From SIG299 sp051880375 (GTDB lineage Bacteria; Bacillota; Clostridia; Lachnospirales; Lachnospiraceae): a stretch of 64,000 nt of DNA. The stretch is taken from assembly GCA_051880375.1 (NCBI GenBank), contig JBJENV010000003.1, positions 38,705-102,704 on the forward strand, read 5' to 3'. This document shows, one piece after another, positions 52,215-61,600 of the stretch. The stretch's first letter is position 1. The number at the start of each line of letters is the position of its first letter. The translations under genes were made by a program, and so were the position numbers. Under the pieces are notes generated by a model, which did not search any database, was not told where the DNA came from, and worked only from the letters and a program-made list of their open reading frames with translations.

Positions 52215-53711
52215 ATGCAAAAGTATGTTATGGCGTTAGACCAGGGAACGACAAGCTCCCGTTGTATTTTATTTGACAAAAAGGGTAACATCTGCAGCAT
52301 GGCGCAGAAGGAATTTGAACAGATTTATCCGAATCCGGGCTGGGTGGAGCATAACCCGAGAGAGATCTGGTCATCACAGCTCGCAGTAGCAACCGAGGCA
52401 ATGGCGAAAATCGGCGCAAAGGCAGAGGATGTAGCTGCGCTCGGAATTACAAACCAGCGGGAAACGACAATCGTCTGGAACCGTCACACCGGAGAGCCGG
52501 TCTACAATGCGATTGTCTGGCAGTGTCACAGAACTGCGGATATGGTCGAAGAGCTTTGCAGGGACGGATTTGATGAGGTAATCCGTGCCAAAACAGGCCT
52601 TGTACCGGACGCCTATTTTTCGGCAACGAAGATTATGTGGATTTTAGATCATGTTCCGGGAGCAAGGGAGGCTGCAGAGGCAGGTGATTTGCTGTTTGGA
52701 ACGGTCGATACGTGGCTTATCTGGAATCTTACCGAGGGCAGGATTCATGTTACGGACTATACCAATGCATCGCGCACGATGCTGTTTGATATTCATCGCC
52801 TGTGCTGGGATGAGGAACTGCTCGCACGTTTCCGTATTCCAAAGTCAATGCTTCCTGAGGTGAAGCCGTCCAGCTGTGTTTATGGATGGACGGCAGTCGG
52901 TCTGCTCGGAGGGGAAATCCGGATTGCGGGTGCCGCAGGCGACCAGCAGTCTGCCTTGTTCGGTCAGTGCTGTTTTGAGGCAGGCGATGTAAAAAATACG
53001 TATGGTACGGGCTGTTTCCTTTTGATGAACACAGGCAGTGATGCCATCCGGTCAGAGCACGGTCTTGTCACAACGATTGCTGCAAGTACTTCGGAACGCG
53101 TGGAATATGCGTTGGAGGGAAGCGTTTTTGTGGCAGGTGCGGCAATTCAATGGCTGCGTGACGGACTTCGCATGTTTAAGAGTGCCGCGCAGTCCGAAGA
53201 TTATGCGACGGCGGTAGCAGACACGGATGGTGTGTATATCGTTCCGGCGTTTTCGGGACTTGGCGCACCGTACTGGAATCAGTATGCAAGAGGAACCGTT
53301 GTCGGCCTTACCAGAGGCTGTACAAAGGAACACTTCATCCGTGCAACGTTAGAGTCGATTGCCTATCAGACGCACAGTGTACTCCGTGCGATGGAACAGG
53401 ATGCACAGACGAAGCTTAGGGTATTAAAAGTAGACGGCGGTGCGAGCGCAAATAACTTTTTGATGCAGTTCCAGTCGGACATTCTCTGTGCAAAGGTGCA
53501 TCGTCCGGTCTGTATTGAAACAACGGCACTTGGTGCGGCATATCTGGCAGGACTGGCAGTGGGATATTTTAAGGATAAAGAAGAAATTAAAGAAAACTGG
53601 CAGCTTGAGAAAGAATTTGAACCGGCTATGGAGGAAGAACACCGGAAGCATCTGCTTCATGGATGGAATAAGGCAGTGCGCTGTGCACTGTCGTGGCAGG
53701 AAGAGGATTAA
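52215..53711 (+). CDS. glpK: glycerol kinase
   Basis: The 498-residue FGGY-family kinase phosphorylates glycerol with ATP to sn-glycerol 3-phosphate. The N-terminus MALDQGTTSSRCILFDKKGN and YPNPGWVEHNPREIWSSQLA are typical. GITNQRETTIVWNRHTGEPV and the C-terminal YWNQYARGTVVGLTRGCTKE, then VDGGASANNFLMQFQSDIL complete both FGGY signatures. No glycerol facilitator is in view. It sits 60 bases after the DUF1667 gene and supplies substrate to the upstream dehydrogenase. Confidence 0.97.
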   Translation: MQKYVMALDQGTTSSRCILFDKKGNICSMAQKEFEQIYPNPGWVEHNPREIWSSQLAVATEAMAKIGAKAEDVAALGITNQRETTIVWNRHTGEPVYNAIVWQCHRTADMVEELCRDGFDEVIRAKTGLVPDAYFSATKIMWILDHVPGAREAAEAGDLLFGTVDTWLIWNLTEGRIHVTDYTNASRTMLFDIHRLCWDEELLARFRIPKSMLPEVKPSSCVYGWTAVGLLGGEIRIAGAAGDQQSALFGQCCFEAGDVKNTYGTGCFLLMNTGSDAIRSEHGLVTTIAASTSERVEYALEGSVFVAGAAIQWLRDGLRMFKSAAQSEDYATAVADTDGVYIVPAFSGLGAPYWNQYARGTVVGLTRGCTKEHFIRATLESIAYQTHSVLRAMEQDAQTKLRVLKVDGGASANNFLMQFQSDILCAKVHRPVCIETTALGAAYLAGLAVGYFKDKEEIKENWQLEKEFEPAMEEEHRKHLLHGWNKAVRCALSWQEED

Positions 53712-53729
53712 TCAAAGGAGAGGACTTCG

Positions 53730-54407
53730 TTGGACGACTGGAGTGATATTTTTGCGGCAAATAAAAAATCGGCAAATCTGATTATCGTAATTGTGACAAG
53801 CGTTGTGTTTCTTGTTCTGGAACTTTGGGAAAAGTCGATGACAAAGGGAACCTTCTACGGGAATACAACGACTTTTCTTAAGGAGCACGGAGCACTTTAT
53901 GCCCCACGTGTCCTTGACGGAGAGTGGTACCGGCTGCTTACCTATCAGTTTTTACATGGGGGTATTCATCATCTGGTAAACAATATGCTGGTTCTTTATT
54001 TCCTGGGAAACTTTGTGGAACGTTTTCTGGGAGGAATCCGGTACGTGATTTTGTATTTTTGCAGCGGAATTCTTGCGGGGATTGGCTCTATCGTGTATAA
54101 TGGATACATTCTGACCGGTGAAGTATCGATTTCGGCGTTTTTGGGAGCGGATGGCTTTCCGGTCTGCATCGGTGCGTCCGGTGCGGTATTTGGTGTTGTC
54201 GGAGCAATGTTATATCTGGTCCTGATTCATCGGGGCAGACTACAGGGCTTTGATCTGCGCCGGTTGTTACTTTTTATTGGCCTTAGTTTATATAGCGGCT
54301 TTGTGGATACGGGTGTCGACAATGCGGCGCACGTGGCAGGACTTCTTGGCGGAGTTATACTGGCAGTAGTTTTATACGGCAGACCAAAGCATCAGAGCTT
54401 TAAGTAA
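53730..54407 (+). CDS. rhomboid-family intramembrane serine protease
   Basis: Start is TTG 53730, 7 bases after AAAGGAGAGGA. The 225-residue protein has about six helices. The catalytic pair is present: Ser150 in CIGASGAVFGVVGAML and His201 in VDNAAHVAGLLGG. The conserved loop-1 segment WYRLLTYQFLHGGIHHLVNN is also there. Rhomboids cleave membrane proteins within the bilayer; the substrate is unknown. Being 18 bases after glpK, it may share its transcript without sharing its function. Confidence 0.92.
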   Translation: MDDWSDIFAANKKSANLIIVIVTSVVFLVLELWEKSMTKGTFYGNTTTFLKEHGALYAPRVLDGEWYRLLTYQFLHGGIHHLVNNMLVLYFLGNFVERFLGGIRYVILYFCSGILAGIGSIVYNGYILTGEVSISAFLGADGFPVCIGASGAVFGVVGAMLYLVLIHRGRLQGFDLRRLLLFIGLSLYSGFVDTGVDNAAHVAGLLGGVILAVVLYGRPKHQSFK

Positions 54408-54421
54408 AGGAGGGACGTTTC

Positions 54422-55429
54422 ATGCGCATCAATATTTATTATGGGGGAAGAGGGCTGATTGAAGATTCGACGCTTTATGTTCTCCAGAAAATGACGAATG
54501 TTTTAGAAGAGCTTCGGGTGGACGTGAAACGATATAATCTCTATGAATGCAAAAACGAAATCACCGCGCTTTCCAATACAATCAAGGAGGCGGATGGCGT
54601 AATTCTTGCTGCTTCGTTAGAATGGTACGGCATCGGCGGACTGCTTCAGCAGTTTCTGGATGCATGCTGGCTGTATGCCGACAAGGCAAGGCTGTCAAAA
54701 ATCTATATGATGCCGGTAGTCATTTCCAGCACCTATGGAGAACGCGAGGCGGAAGAAGTGCTTGTAAAGTCGTGGGAGCTGCTTGGAGGGATGCCGTGCC
54801 GTGGTATCAGCGCCTATGTGGAGTCCCAGACGGATTTTGAAACGGATTCCGATTATGCAAAGATTATAGAAAAACGGACTGAGGATTTATACCGGACCAT
54901 CAGCCAGCGGCCAAAGGTGCTTCCGTCCAGTAACTTCGTGAGAAAGCAGGACATTATCCGAAAGACGCCGATAGAGCTGACTCCTCAGGAAAGCGAGCAA
55001 CTGTCGAAGTATGTATCAAATGATACCTATGTTAAAAAACAGAAGGAAGATATTGAGGAGCTTGCCCAGCTGTTTAAGGATATGATGGACAAAAACGAAG
55101 GAAAAGAAAACGGACAGGAGTTCATCAGAAACTTAAAGGAAAACTTTGTGCCGCCTGCGGAAGATATTAAGGCAACCTTCGAAATTAAGATGACGGATGC
55201 AGATAAAACATTAATTGTTGAGGTAAGGGGAGCTCATGTCAAGTGCTATTACGGCGAGTGCGAGCATGCGGATGTGCTTGCAACAACAACGCGGGCTGTA
55301 GTAAACCGTCTGGTAAACGGGCGTACCACCTTCCAGGGTGCGTTTATGTCCGGAGATTTGTCGGCAAAGGGCGACTTTAAAACGCTCCGTATGTTTGACC
55401 AGCTGTTCCAGTTTAAGGTATTAAGCTGA
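54422..55429 (+). CDS. flavodoxin-like/NADPH-FMN reductase protein fused to SCP2 domain
   Basis: The 335-residue cytosolic protein has an N-terminal flavodoxin-type domain (about 1-165: YYGGRGLIEDSTLYVLQKMT, GVILAASLEWYGIGGLLQQF, MPVVISSTYGEREAEEVL) and a C-terminal SCP2 sterol-carrier-like domain (about 225-335: ADKTLIVEVRGAHVKCYYGE, VNRLVNGRTTFQGAFMSGDL). SCP2 folds bind lipids or hydrophobic ligands in a tunnel. The fusion suggests a flavin-dependent enzyme acting on a hydrophobic or acyl substrate; the reaction is unknown. AAAGGAGGG precedes the ATG. Confidence 0.85.
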   Translation: MRINIYYGGRGLIEDSTLYVLQKMTNVLEELRVDVKRYNLYECKNEITALSNTIKEADGVILAASLEWYGIGGLLQQFLDACWLYADKARLSKIYMMPVVISSTYGEREAEEVLVKSWELLGGMPCRGISAYVESQTDFETDSDYAKIIEKRTEDLYRTISQRPKVLPSSNFVRKQDIIRKTPIELTPQESEQLSKYVSNDTYVKKQKEDIEELAQLFKDMMDKNEGKENGQEFIRNLKENFVPPAEDIKATFEIKMTDADKTLIVEVRGAHVKCYYGECEHADVLATTTRAVVNRLVNGRTTFQGAFMSGDLSAKGDFKTLRMFDQLFQFKVLS

Positions 55430-55503
55430 TACCTGCCTCTTTCAGGCATGGCATCGGTGAAATAAATTTATATGGCAGAGTATTCTGCGGAAAGAGGTAG
55501 CGT

Positions 55504-55914
55504 ATGGATTCCTGTATTTTTTGCAAGATTGCAAACGGAGAAATTCCGTCGGCAACAATATACGAAGATGAGAATGCCAGAGTCATTTTAGACATTGCTC
55601 CGGCGGCAAAGGGACATGCGATTCTGCTTGTGAAAAAGCATGTAGCAAATATTTTTGAACTGGATGCGGAAACGGCAGCAAAGATTTTTGCGGTTGTGCC
55701 GAAGGTGGCAGCAGCAATCAAGGAAGAGCTTGGCTGTGACGGACTGAATATACTGCAGAACAACGGCGAAGCTGCAGGGCAGACGGTATTCCACCTGCAT
55801 ATTCACTTTATTCCGCGCTGGAATAACGATACCGTAACTGTCAAGTGGGCAACCGGAAGCTATGCGGAAGGTGAAGCCGCAGAGCTTGCAGAGCGTATTG
55901 CAAAAAGAGTATAA
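55504..55914 (+). CDS. HIT-family nucleotide-binding protein
   Basis: The 136-residue protein has the histidine-triad motif HLHIHFIPR (about 98-106, HxHxHxx) and the N-terminal CIFCKIANGEIPSATIYEDE, whose CxxC with a later His often binds zinc. NILQNNGEAAGQTVFHLHIH is classic for the HinT/Hit branch, which hydrolyses AMP-amide or dinucleoside polyphosphates. It is close to the family's normal length. A GAAAGAGG site precedes ATG 55504. It stands 74 bases after the SCP2 gene, with no strong terminator between. Confidence 0.95.
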   Translation: MDSCIFCKIANGEIPSATIYEDENARVILDIAPAAKGHAILLVKKHVANIFELDAETAAKIFAVVPKVAAAIKEELGCDGLNILQNNGEAAGQTVFHLHIHFIPRWNNDTVTVKWATGSYAEGEAAELAERIAKRV

Positions 55915-55937
55915 CAAAGGCCTATCAGCCGGGATAG

Positions 55938-56207
55938 TTAATCTTCTTCGATGACCTGAATTTCCAGATAATCAAAATCAATCGAGTCAACGAAGTTATC
56001 CTGATAAAACCGTGCCTTATCATGTTTCTGAAACTCTCTGATGGTAGAATCCAGCCAGAGAGGCTTTGATAAGTCAAATTCATAGCAGACAGCATCGATT
56101 GCCGCAAAGATTTTTCTCGTGCGGTTTAAGGTGCTGTCATTGTTTTCTATTACCATATCTTTGATCAGATGATTTTCTTTCCAGATTTTTGCCCATAAAC
56201 GAAACAT
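55938..56207 (-). CDS. small hypothetical protein
   Basis: The 89-residue acidic, soluble protein shows the conserved-looking core RLWAKIWKENHLIKDMVIEN, AVCYEFDLSKPLWLDSTIRE and an acidic tail FDYLEIQVIEED. I recall similar unnamed proteins in Lachnospiraceae but no function. ATG 56207 follows GGGAG at 8-9 bases; the frame continues to 56249 without support. It is convergent with the HIT gene (23-base gap). Confidence 0.7.
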   Translation of the reverse strand: MFRLWAKIWKENHLIKDMVIENNDSTLNRTRKIFAAIDAVCYEFDLSKPLWLDSTIREFQKHDKARFYQDNFVDSIDFDYLEIQVIEED

Positions 56208-56409
56208 ATCCACACTCCCTGAAGTTCTATATTTTACTGTGAACATCATTATACATGACAGCCGAGGTATTTGGCAAGGAGATTACAGTGGTCTGAACAA
56301 AAAGAAAAATGATAAAAAATAATAAAATATTTAAAACTCTGTAAGATTTTGACCCTCTCAAACGTTTATATAGTAGAAATAATTTTTCAAAAAAAGAGGG
56401 GGTACCATA

Positions 56410-58665
56410 ATGAGAAACAAAAGAAACTATGTGTTTTGGCTTGCCGGCATTCTCCTGTGTTTCCGGCTTACGGAAGCACCTGTCACAGTACAGGCGGAAG
56501 AGATCGAGGTTTACCGCGGGGAGGAAACGGAAGAAACGGTTTATCTGGAAGAAACGGAAGGAACGTATGCCCTGTTTGGGGAGCTTGCTGCAGACAATAC
56601 CTATGTCAGTCTGCTTCCGGTAACAGGGGAAAACACGGCTGTCTATCAGGCAACAAAATTTTATGAAGGAGTACGCGCGAGGCTGCTTCTCTCGAAAAGG
56701 GGAGAAGAGACGGGCGGCGGGCTCTTTCTGCGTTTTAAGGTAAAGGGTGAGCGCATCGGCACGGGAAAGGTGCTGATTTCTTCTGCAGACTATGTTTCGG
56801 CAGAAGGAGAATGGATTTACGGCATTACGGGACCGGAGATTACGGTAAAGGTGCTGCCGAACCCGCTTGTTGTGACGGTGTCCGGGGAGCAGGGAAGAAA
56901 CGGGTGGTATGTTTCGCCTGTTACGGTTACGGTAGAGGATAAGGATGCCGCAGAAATTGTTTACGAGCTGGACGGTTCTGTACAGGCATATACTGCGCCG
57001 TTTACGGAAGGAAACGGAAGCCACAGACTCATCGTGAGAAGTGATGACGGTTACGGCTATAAAAAAGAGGAAATAAGGCAGTTTCATATCGATACAGGAA
57101 AGCCTGTAATAGCTGTAGAGAAGGAAGAAGCAGGCTGGCAGTCTGCGGACATTATTCTTACAACAAAGGTAAGTGATTCCGATTCGGGGCTTTCTATGGT
57201 CCTTACCTCGTTTTCGGAAAGCAGGGATGAAGCAGGAGGATGGAGTACCATGGAACCGGAAGCGGCAGAAAGCAGTTCCTGCCTGTGGAGTTCCGCTCTA
57301 TCCATGCCGGAGGATGGCATCTGGTATCTGCACGTAAAGGCAGAGGATGTGGCGGGCAACGAACAGACAAAGGTATACGGACCGTACAGGAAGGACTCCG
57401 TGGCACCGGTCATTGCGTTTGAAAACCTGACAGAGGATGAAATCGTGGCAGAGAGTATCCTGCCGGAGGTTACGGTCACGGACGAACGCTCCGGAATTGA
57501 GAAGATTGCTTATTTTCTGGACGGCGAAGAGTGGAATGGGGAAAAGATAACCGGAAAAGGAAGGCACACGTTTACCGTTGCGGCAGAGGATAAGGCAGGA
57601 AACCGGACGGAGGAAACGGTGCAGTTTACTATTTATGATAAGGTGCGGGTAACGTGCAGCATGGGAGAGTGTACCGTGGACGGCTGCAGCCATGAGAACT
57701 GTGGATACGGCAGGGCAAAGTACAGCGAGACTGCTACCTGCTCCGCACTGGTGACCTACCGCGGGGAGCCGCTTTCCGGTGCGCAGACGGAGTTCTATAT
57801 CAACGGGGAATACATCGGCAGCAGTATGACGGATGAAAACGGATACGCGGCGCTCAGTCTTACGATGGAGCTTTCGCCGCAGACAGCAGAGCTTAAGGCC
57901 GCAGTACCGCAGGATAGGGAACGGTACTTCTTAGCGACAGAGGAAAGCCTCTCTTTCCCTGTGGTTCCGGATGAGGCATGGCTTGTCTATACCGGAGATT
58001 ACAGTGTGCGGTACGGAGAAACGCTGTATTTTACTGTGAAAACCGGTGAAATTCCGGACAGAAACACCGGTGACATCACGAGGGCAGAGCTTGCCTTTAC
58101 CCTGTTTAAAATAGAAGATGACGGAAGCCGCACGCTTTACGAAACGGCAGTCCTGTCACCGGATGCAGACGGCAGGGCTGTATGGGAGGTGGCGGCAGAG
58201 ACCGGACTGTATGAGCTTTCGATAGGATTTACGGAGGGCAGCTGCTACCGCGGAAAGAAGCTGGTTCTGCATCCGGATGTCTATGAGATTCAGGCAGAGC
58301 TGGATGCGGAGGGAGGTTCCCTTCTACTTGACCTGCCGCATACCGGTATCCGCCTGAAGGCAGAATTCGGCTTTCTGCCTCCGTCTGTTTCAGTGAAGGC
58401 AGAACTGAGAATTCCGGGAACCGGCATCATGCTGACAGAACATACATTGACCGGATGGAACTTTACAAGGGAGGGCCTTGTACTTTCCGGAAAGGGAAGA
58501 AACTTAAAGAACGGAGAGGTATATACCTATGAGATAACCTGTAGTTTTGCCCACATGGTATTCCTTGACGGGCTGAAGGTTTCTGTATGGCAGGGAGAAA
58601 ATCAGACAGAGGAACCGCTCTACTCCTTTGAGTGGACGGCGGAAAACGGTACGAAAGGGAGATAA
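56410..58665 (+). CDS. secreted multi-domain Ig-like protein
   Basis: The 751-residue exported protein has a signal peptide (about 1-30, cleaved near VQA/EE). Several beta-sandwich domains follow: VSPVTVTVEDKDAAEIVYEL (about 170-230), then a chain of cadherin/OmpL47-like units (TKVSDSDSGLSMVLTSFSES; KGRHTFTVAAEDKAGNRTEE). A compact Cys cluster lies at about 415-440 (CSMGECTVDGCSHENC). The C-terminal third has further Ig/prealbumin-like units (GEPLSGAQTEFYINGEYIGS). There is no membrane anchor or LPXTG. It ends 3 bases before the subtilase-RHS gene, so the two are coexpressed and may form a surface complex. CCCTCT (56353-56358) could pair with the AGAGGG of its ribosome site. Confidence 0.75.
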   Translation: MRNKRNYVFWLAGILLCFRLTEAPVTVQAEEIEVYRGEETEETVYLEETEGTYALFGELAADNTYVSLLPVTGENTAVYQATKFYEGVRARLLLSKRGEETGGGLFLRFKVKGERIGTGKVLISSADYVSAEGEWIYGITGPEITVKVLPNPLVVTVSGEQGRNGWYVSPVTVTVEDKDAAEIVYELDGSVQAYTAPFTEGNGSHRLIVRSDDGYGYKKEEIRQFHIDTGKPVIAVEKEEAGWQSADIILTTKVSDSDSGLSMVLTSFSESRDEAGGWSTMEPEAAESSSCLWSSALSMPEDGIWYLHVKAEDVAGNEQTKVYGPYRKDSVAPVIAFENLTEDEIVAESILPEVTVTDERSGIEKIAYFLDGEEWNGEKITGKGRHTFTVAAEDKAGNRTEETVQFTIYDKVRVTCSMGECTVDGCSHENCGYGRAKYSETATCSALVTYRGEPLSGAQTEFYINGEYIGSSMTDENGYAALSLTMELSPQTAELKAAVPQDRERYFLATEESLSFPVVPDEAWLVYTGDYSVRYGETLYFTVKTGEIPDRNTGDITRAELAFTLFKIEDDGSRTLYETAVLSPDADGRAVWEVAAETGLYELSIGFTEGSCYRGKKLVLHPDVYEIQAELDAEGGSLLLDLPHTGIRLKAEFGFLPPSVSVKAELRIPGTGIMLTEHTLTGWNFTREGLVLSGKGRNLKNGEVYTYEITCSFAHMVFLDGLKVSVWQGENQTEEPLYSFEWTAENGTKGR

Positions 58666-58668
58666 CGT

Positions 58669-61600
58669 ATGAGAAAGAGAACAGGAATCCGCATATTGGC
58701 ATGGATGTTAATGGTATCCGTCCTGGTATCGCTTTTGGCACCGGCAGGTGCAAAGGCAGAGGCCGGGGTAACGGAGGATTTTACGCCGCGGAGAATTATG
58801 ATAAAAAGAGAGAAAGCAGGAGAAAATGCTTCCGGGGAAGAGAACTACAGCACTTCGTTCTATTGGAGCTATGAGCCGTCACCGGAAACGGAAATTACGG
58901 ATACATTAAGCGTCATGGACGCGGACGTACTGGATTTGTGTGCGCTTTACTATGACAGAAGCATCATCTCGATGGAAGAGGATGCGGAGCTTTCCGCAGC
59001 AGAAATTCCGTGCGAGGAGTTTGCCGGGGACAATGCATGGGCGATGCAGCTTGCCGGAATGGGGGAAGCGAGGGAAAAGGGAAGCTACGGTTACGGAGTC
59101 AAAATTGCCATACTGGATACGGCAGTGGACGGGACACTTGTGCCGGTGACAGATACCGTGTCGTTCCTTACCGGGGAGAGTACCGGGAAGAGCGTAGCAG
59201 ACGGAAACCTTCTTCACGGTACGGCAGTAGCCTCTATCCTGTGCGGACTGGTGCCGGGAGCAGAGTTTTACTCGGTTGAGGTACTTGACGCAGACGGAAA
59301 GGGCTACTACAGCAGCCTGATACAGGGTATCTACTGGGCAGTTGAGAACGGCATGGATATTCTTGTAATGAGTCTCGGCGGGGAAACCTATTCTGCCTTT
59401 TTACAGGAGGCGCTGCTCGAGGCGTCCTACCATGACATTGTTGTGGCAGCAGCGGCGGGAAATGAGGACGGAGGAAACATTCTTTTCCCGGCAGCGTATG
59501 CCGAAACCTTATCGGTCGGTGCGCTGGACGAAAACGGAAGTCCATTTGTTTCCTATGCAGACGGGGAGGCCGATTGCTATGCGCCGGGAAAGAACATCTG
59601 CCTTCCGGACGGACGGGGAACGCTGTTTTCCGGAACTTCCGCAGCAGTCCCGTTTGCGGCAGCGGCGGCAGCCCTGCTGCGCGGCGCAGATAAGGACTTA
59701 AGCCGGGAACAGGTCATGGCACTGCTCATCAACACTTCGGAGATACTGGACGCAGCAAAGGCGATAGCGTATAAGGACAGTCCGGTTTATACGAGACTTA
59801 CAAACCGGGGACTTACGCTGTCTGCACTGGAAGAGATGGAAGCGGAACGTGACGGGGAGATGGAAGCGCAGATATTGCCGGATTCGGATTCTACCGAACA
59901 TGCATGGATAAAACAGATAGGGGAACACACTTCGAAGGGACATAGTTGTACGAAAATGTGCACGCTTTGCGGATTGATATCCCTCGAAGGCTATGTTACC
60001 GTGGCAGACTGTCCAAAGTGTAATCCTAAACCAACTCCGACGACTGCGCCGACGGCAACACAAACACCAAAGCCGACGCAGGCACCAACGACCGCACCGA
60101 CGGCAACACCAACGCCAAAGCCAACGACCGCGCCGACGAAAGCACCGACGGCAACACCAACGCCAAAGCCGACGACCGCGCCGACGAAAGCACCGACGGC
60201 AACACCAACGCCAAAGCCGACGACCGCGCCGACGAAAGCGCCGACGGCAACACCAACGCCAAAGCCGACGACCGCACCGACGCAGGCACCAACGAAAACG
60301 CCAACACCAAAGCCGACGACCGCACCAACGGCAGCACCGACGGTAGCACCAACGCTAACGCCAACGCCGGAGCCGACACCGACGCCAATTTATCCGGCGA
60401 CCGTTATACCGACACCAACGGATGCTGTTACACCAACGCCAACCAATCCACCATACTATCCGGCAACACCTATACCAATGCCTACGCGTCCGATTGACAA
60501 TAGCACACTACAGGATGCGAGCTATGGTGGAGAAATGTATAACCAGGCATCGGGAGGAGATCCGGTTAATGTCATCACAGGCAACTTTTACATGAGTCTG
60601 ACTGACCTTTATTTTGCCGGTATCGGAGACAGCCCGGTTGCCATTACAAGAAGCTATAACTCGCTTGATACCGGAAGTGGACTGTTTGGCAAGGGCTGGA
60701 GCTTTTCTTATGAAAGCAGCCTTTCGGTTGTTTCTTCGAGCAGGGTAAAGGTAACCTATGCCGATGGAAGAATTCTTGTATTCCAAAAGAACGGAAACAG
60801 TTATACGGCAGAAGCAACAAAGGACATCCTTATAAAGAACGGGGACGGCACATGGAGCCTTGCTACGGAAGAAAAAAAGACGTGGAATTACAGTTCGACA
60901 GGTAAACTTCTTTTTATTGCGGACCGGAACGGCAACAAGATAACGTTCACCTATGGAAGTAACGGAAGTCTGACAAAAATCACGGGGTCTGACGGCATTG
61001 CAGTTACCGTTACCTGTCAAAACGGACGGATTAGTAAGCTTACCGACCCGTTTGGGCGGACGGTAACCTATGCTTACGATTCTCAGAACCGTTTGATAAA
61101 GGTATCCGGTGAGACATGCGGAACCATGTCGTATACCTATGATTCGCATGGAATCACGTCTGTCACGGACGGAAACGGGGCTACCTACCTGACGAACAAG
61201 TATGACAGCCGCGGACGTGTCGTTTTGCAGACAGATGAGGACGGTAACAGGACCCGTTTTGTCTATGATGATGAAGCGCAGGAAAACAGCTGCATTCTGG
61301 AAAACAGCGGAAACGTGACACGCTACCGGTATAATGATAAACTGTATGTTATCCGTATCAACTATGCTGACGGAAGCTATGAAAAATACGCCTATGATTC
61401 TGATGGCAACCGGACGATGGCAAGGGCGAAAAGCGGTTATGTAACACGATATACTTATGACGAAAACGGAAATATGTTGTCGTGTACCAATGCACTGGGA
61501 GAAACCGCTGCCTTTGCCTATGATGAACGGAACAATCTGATTCGGCTTACTACACCGGAAGGTGGAAGTATGGCGTTTTCCTATGATGAAAAGGACAACT

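Noticed and set aside
55429..55455. Terminator after the flavodoxin-SCP2 gene
   Set aside because: GCCT/AGGC makes only a short imperfect hairpin and no T run follows.
56227..57087. 286-codon minus-strand frame
   Set aside because: It is antisense to the Ig-like secreted gene and rich in Arg/Phe/Cys, with no domain.
60030..60390. Possible CRISPR array
   Set aside because: The repeats are contiguous 48-bp coding units without spacers, in frame with the Pro/Thr linker.
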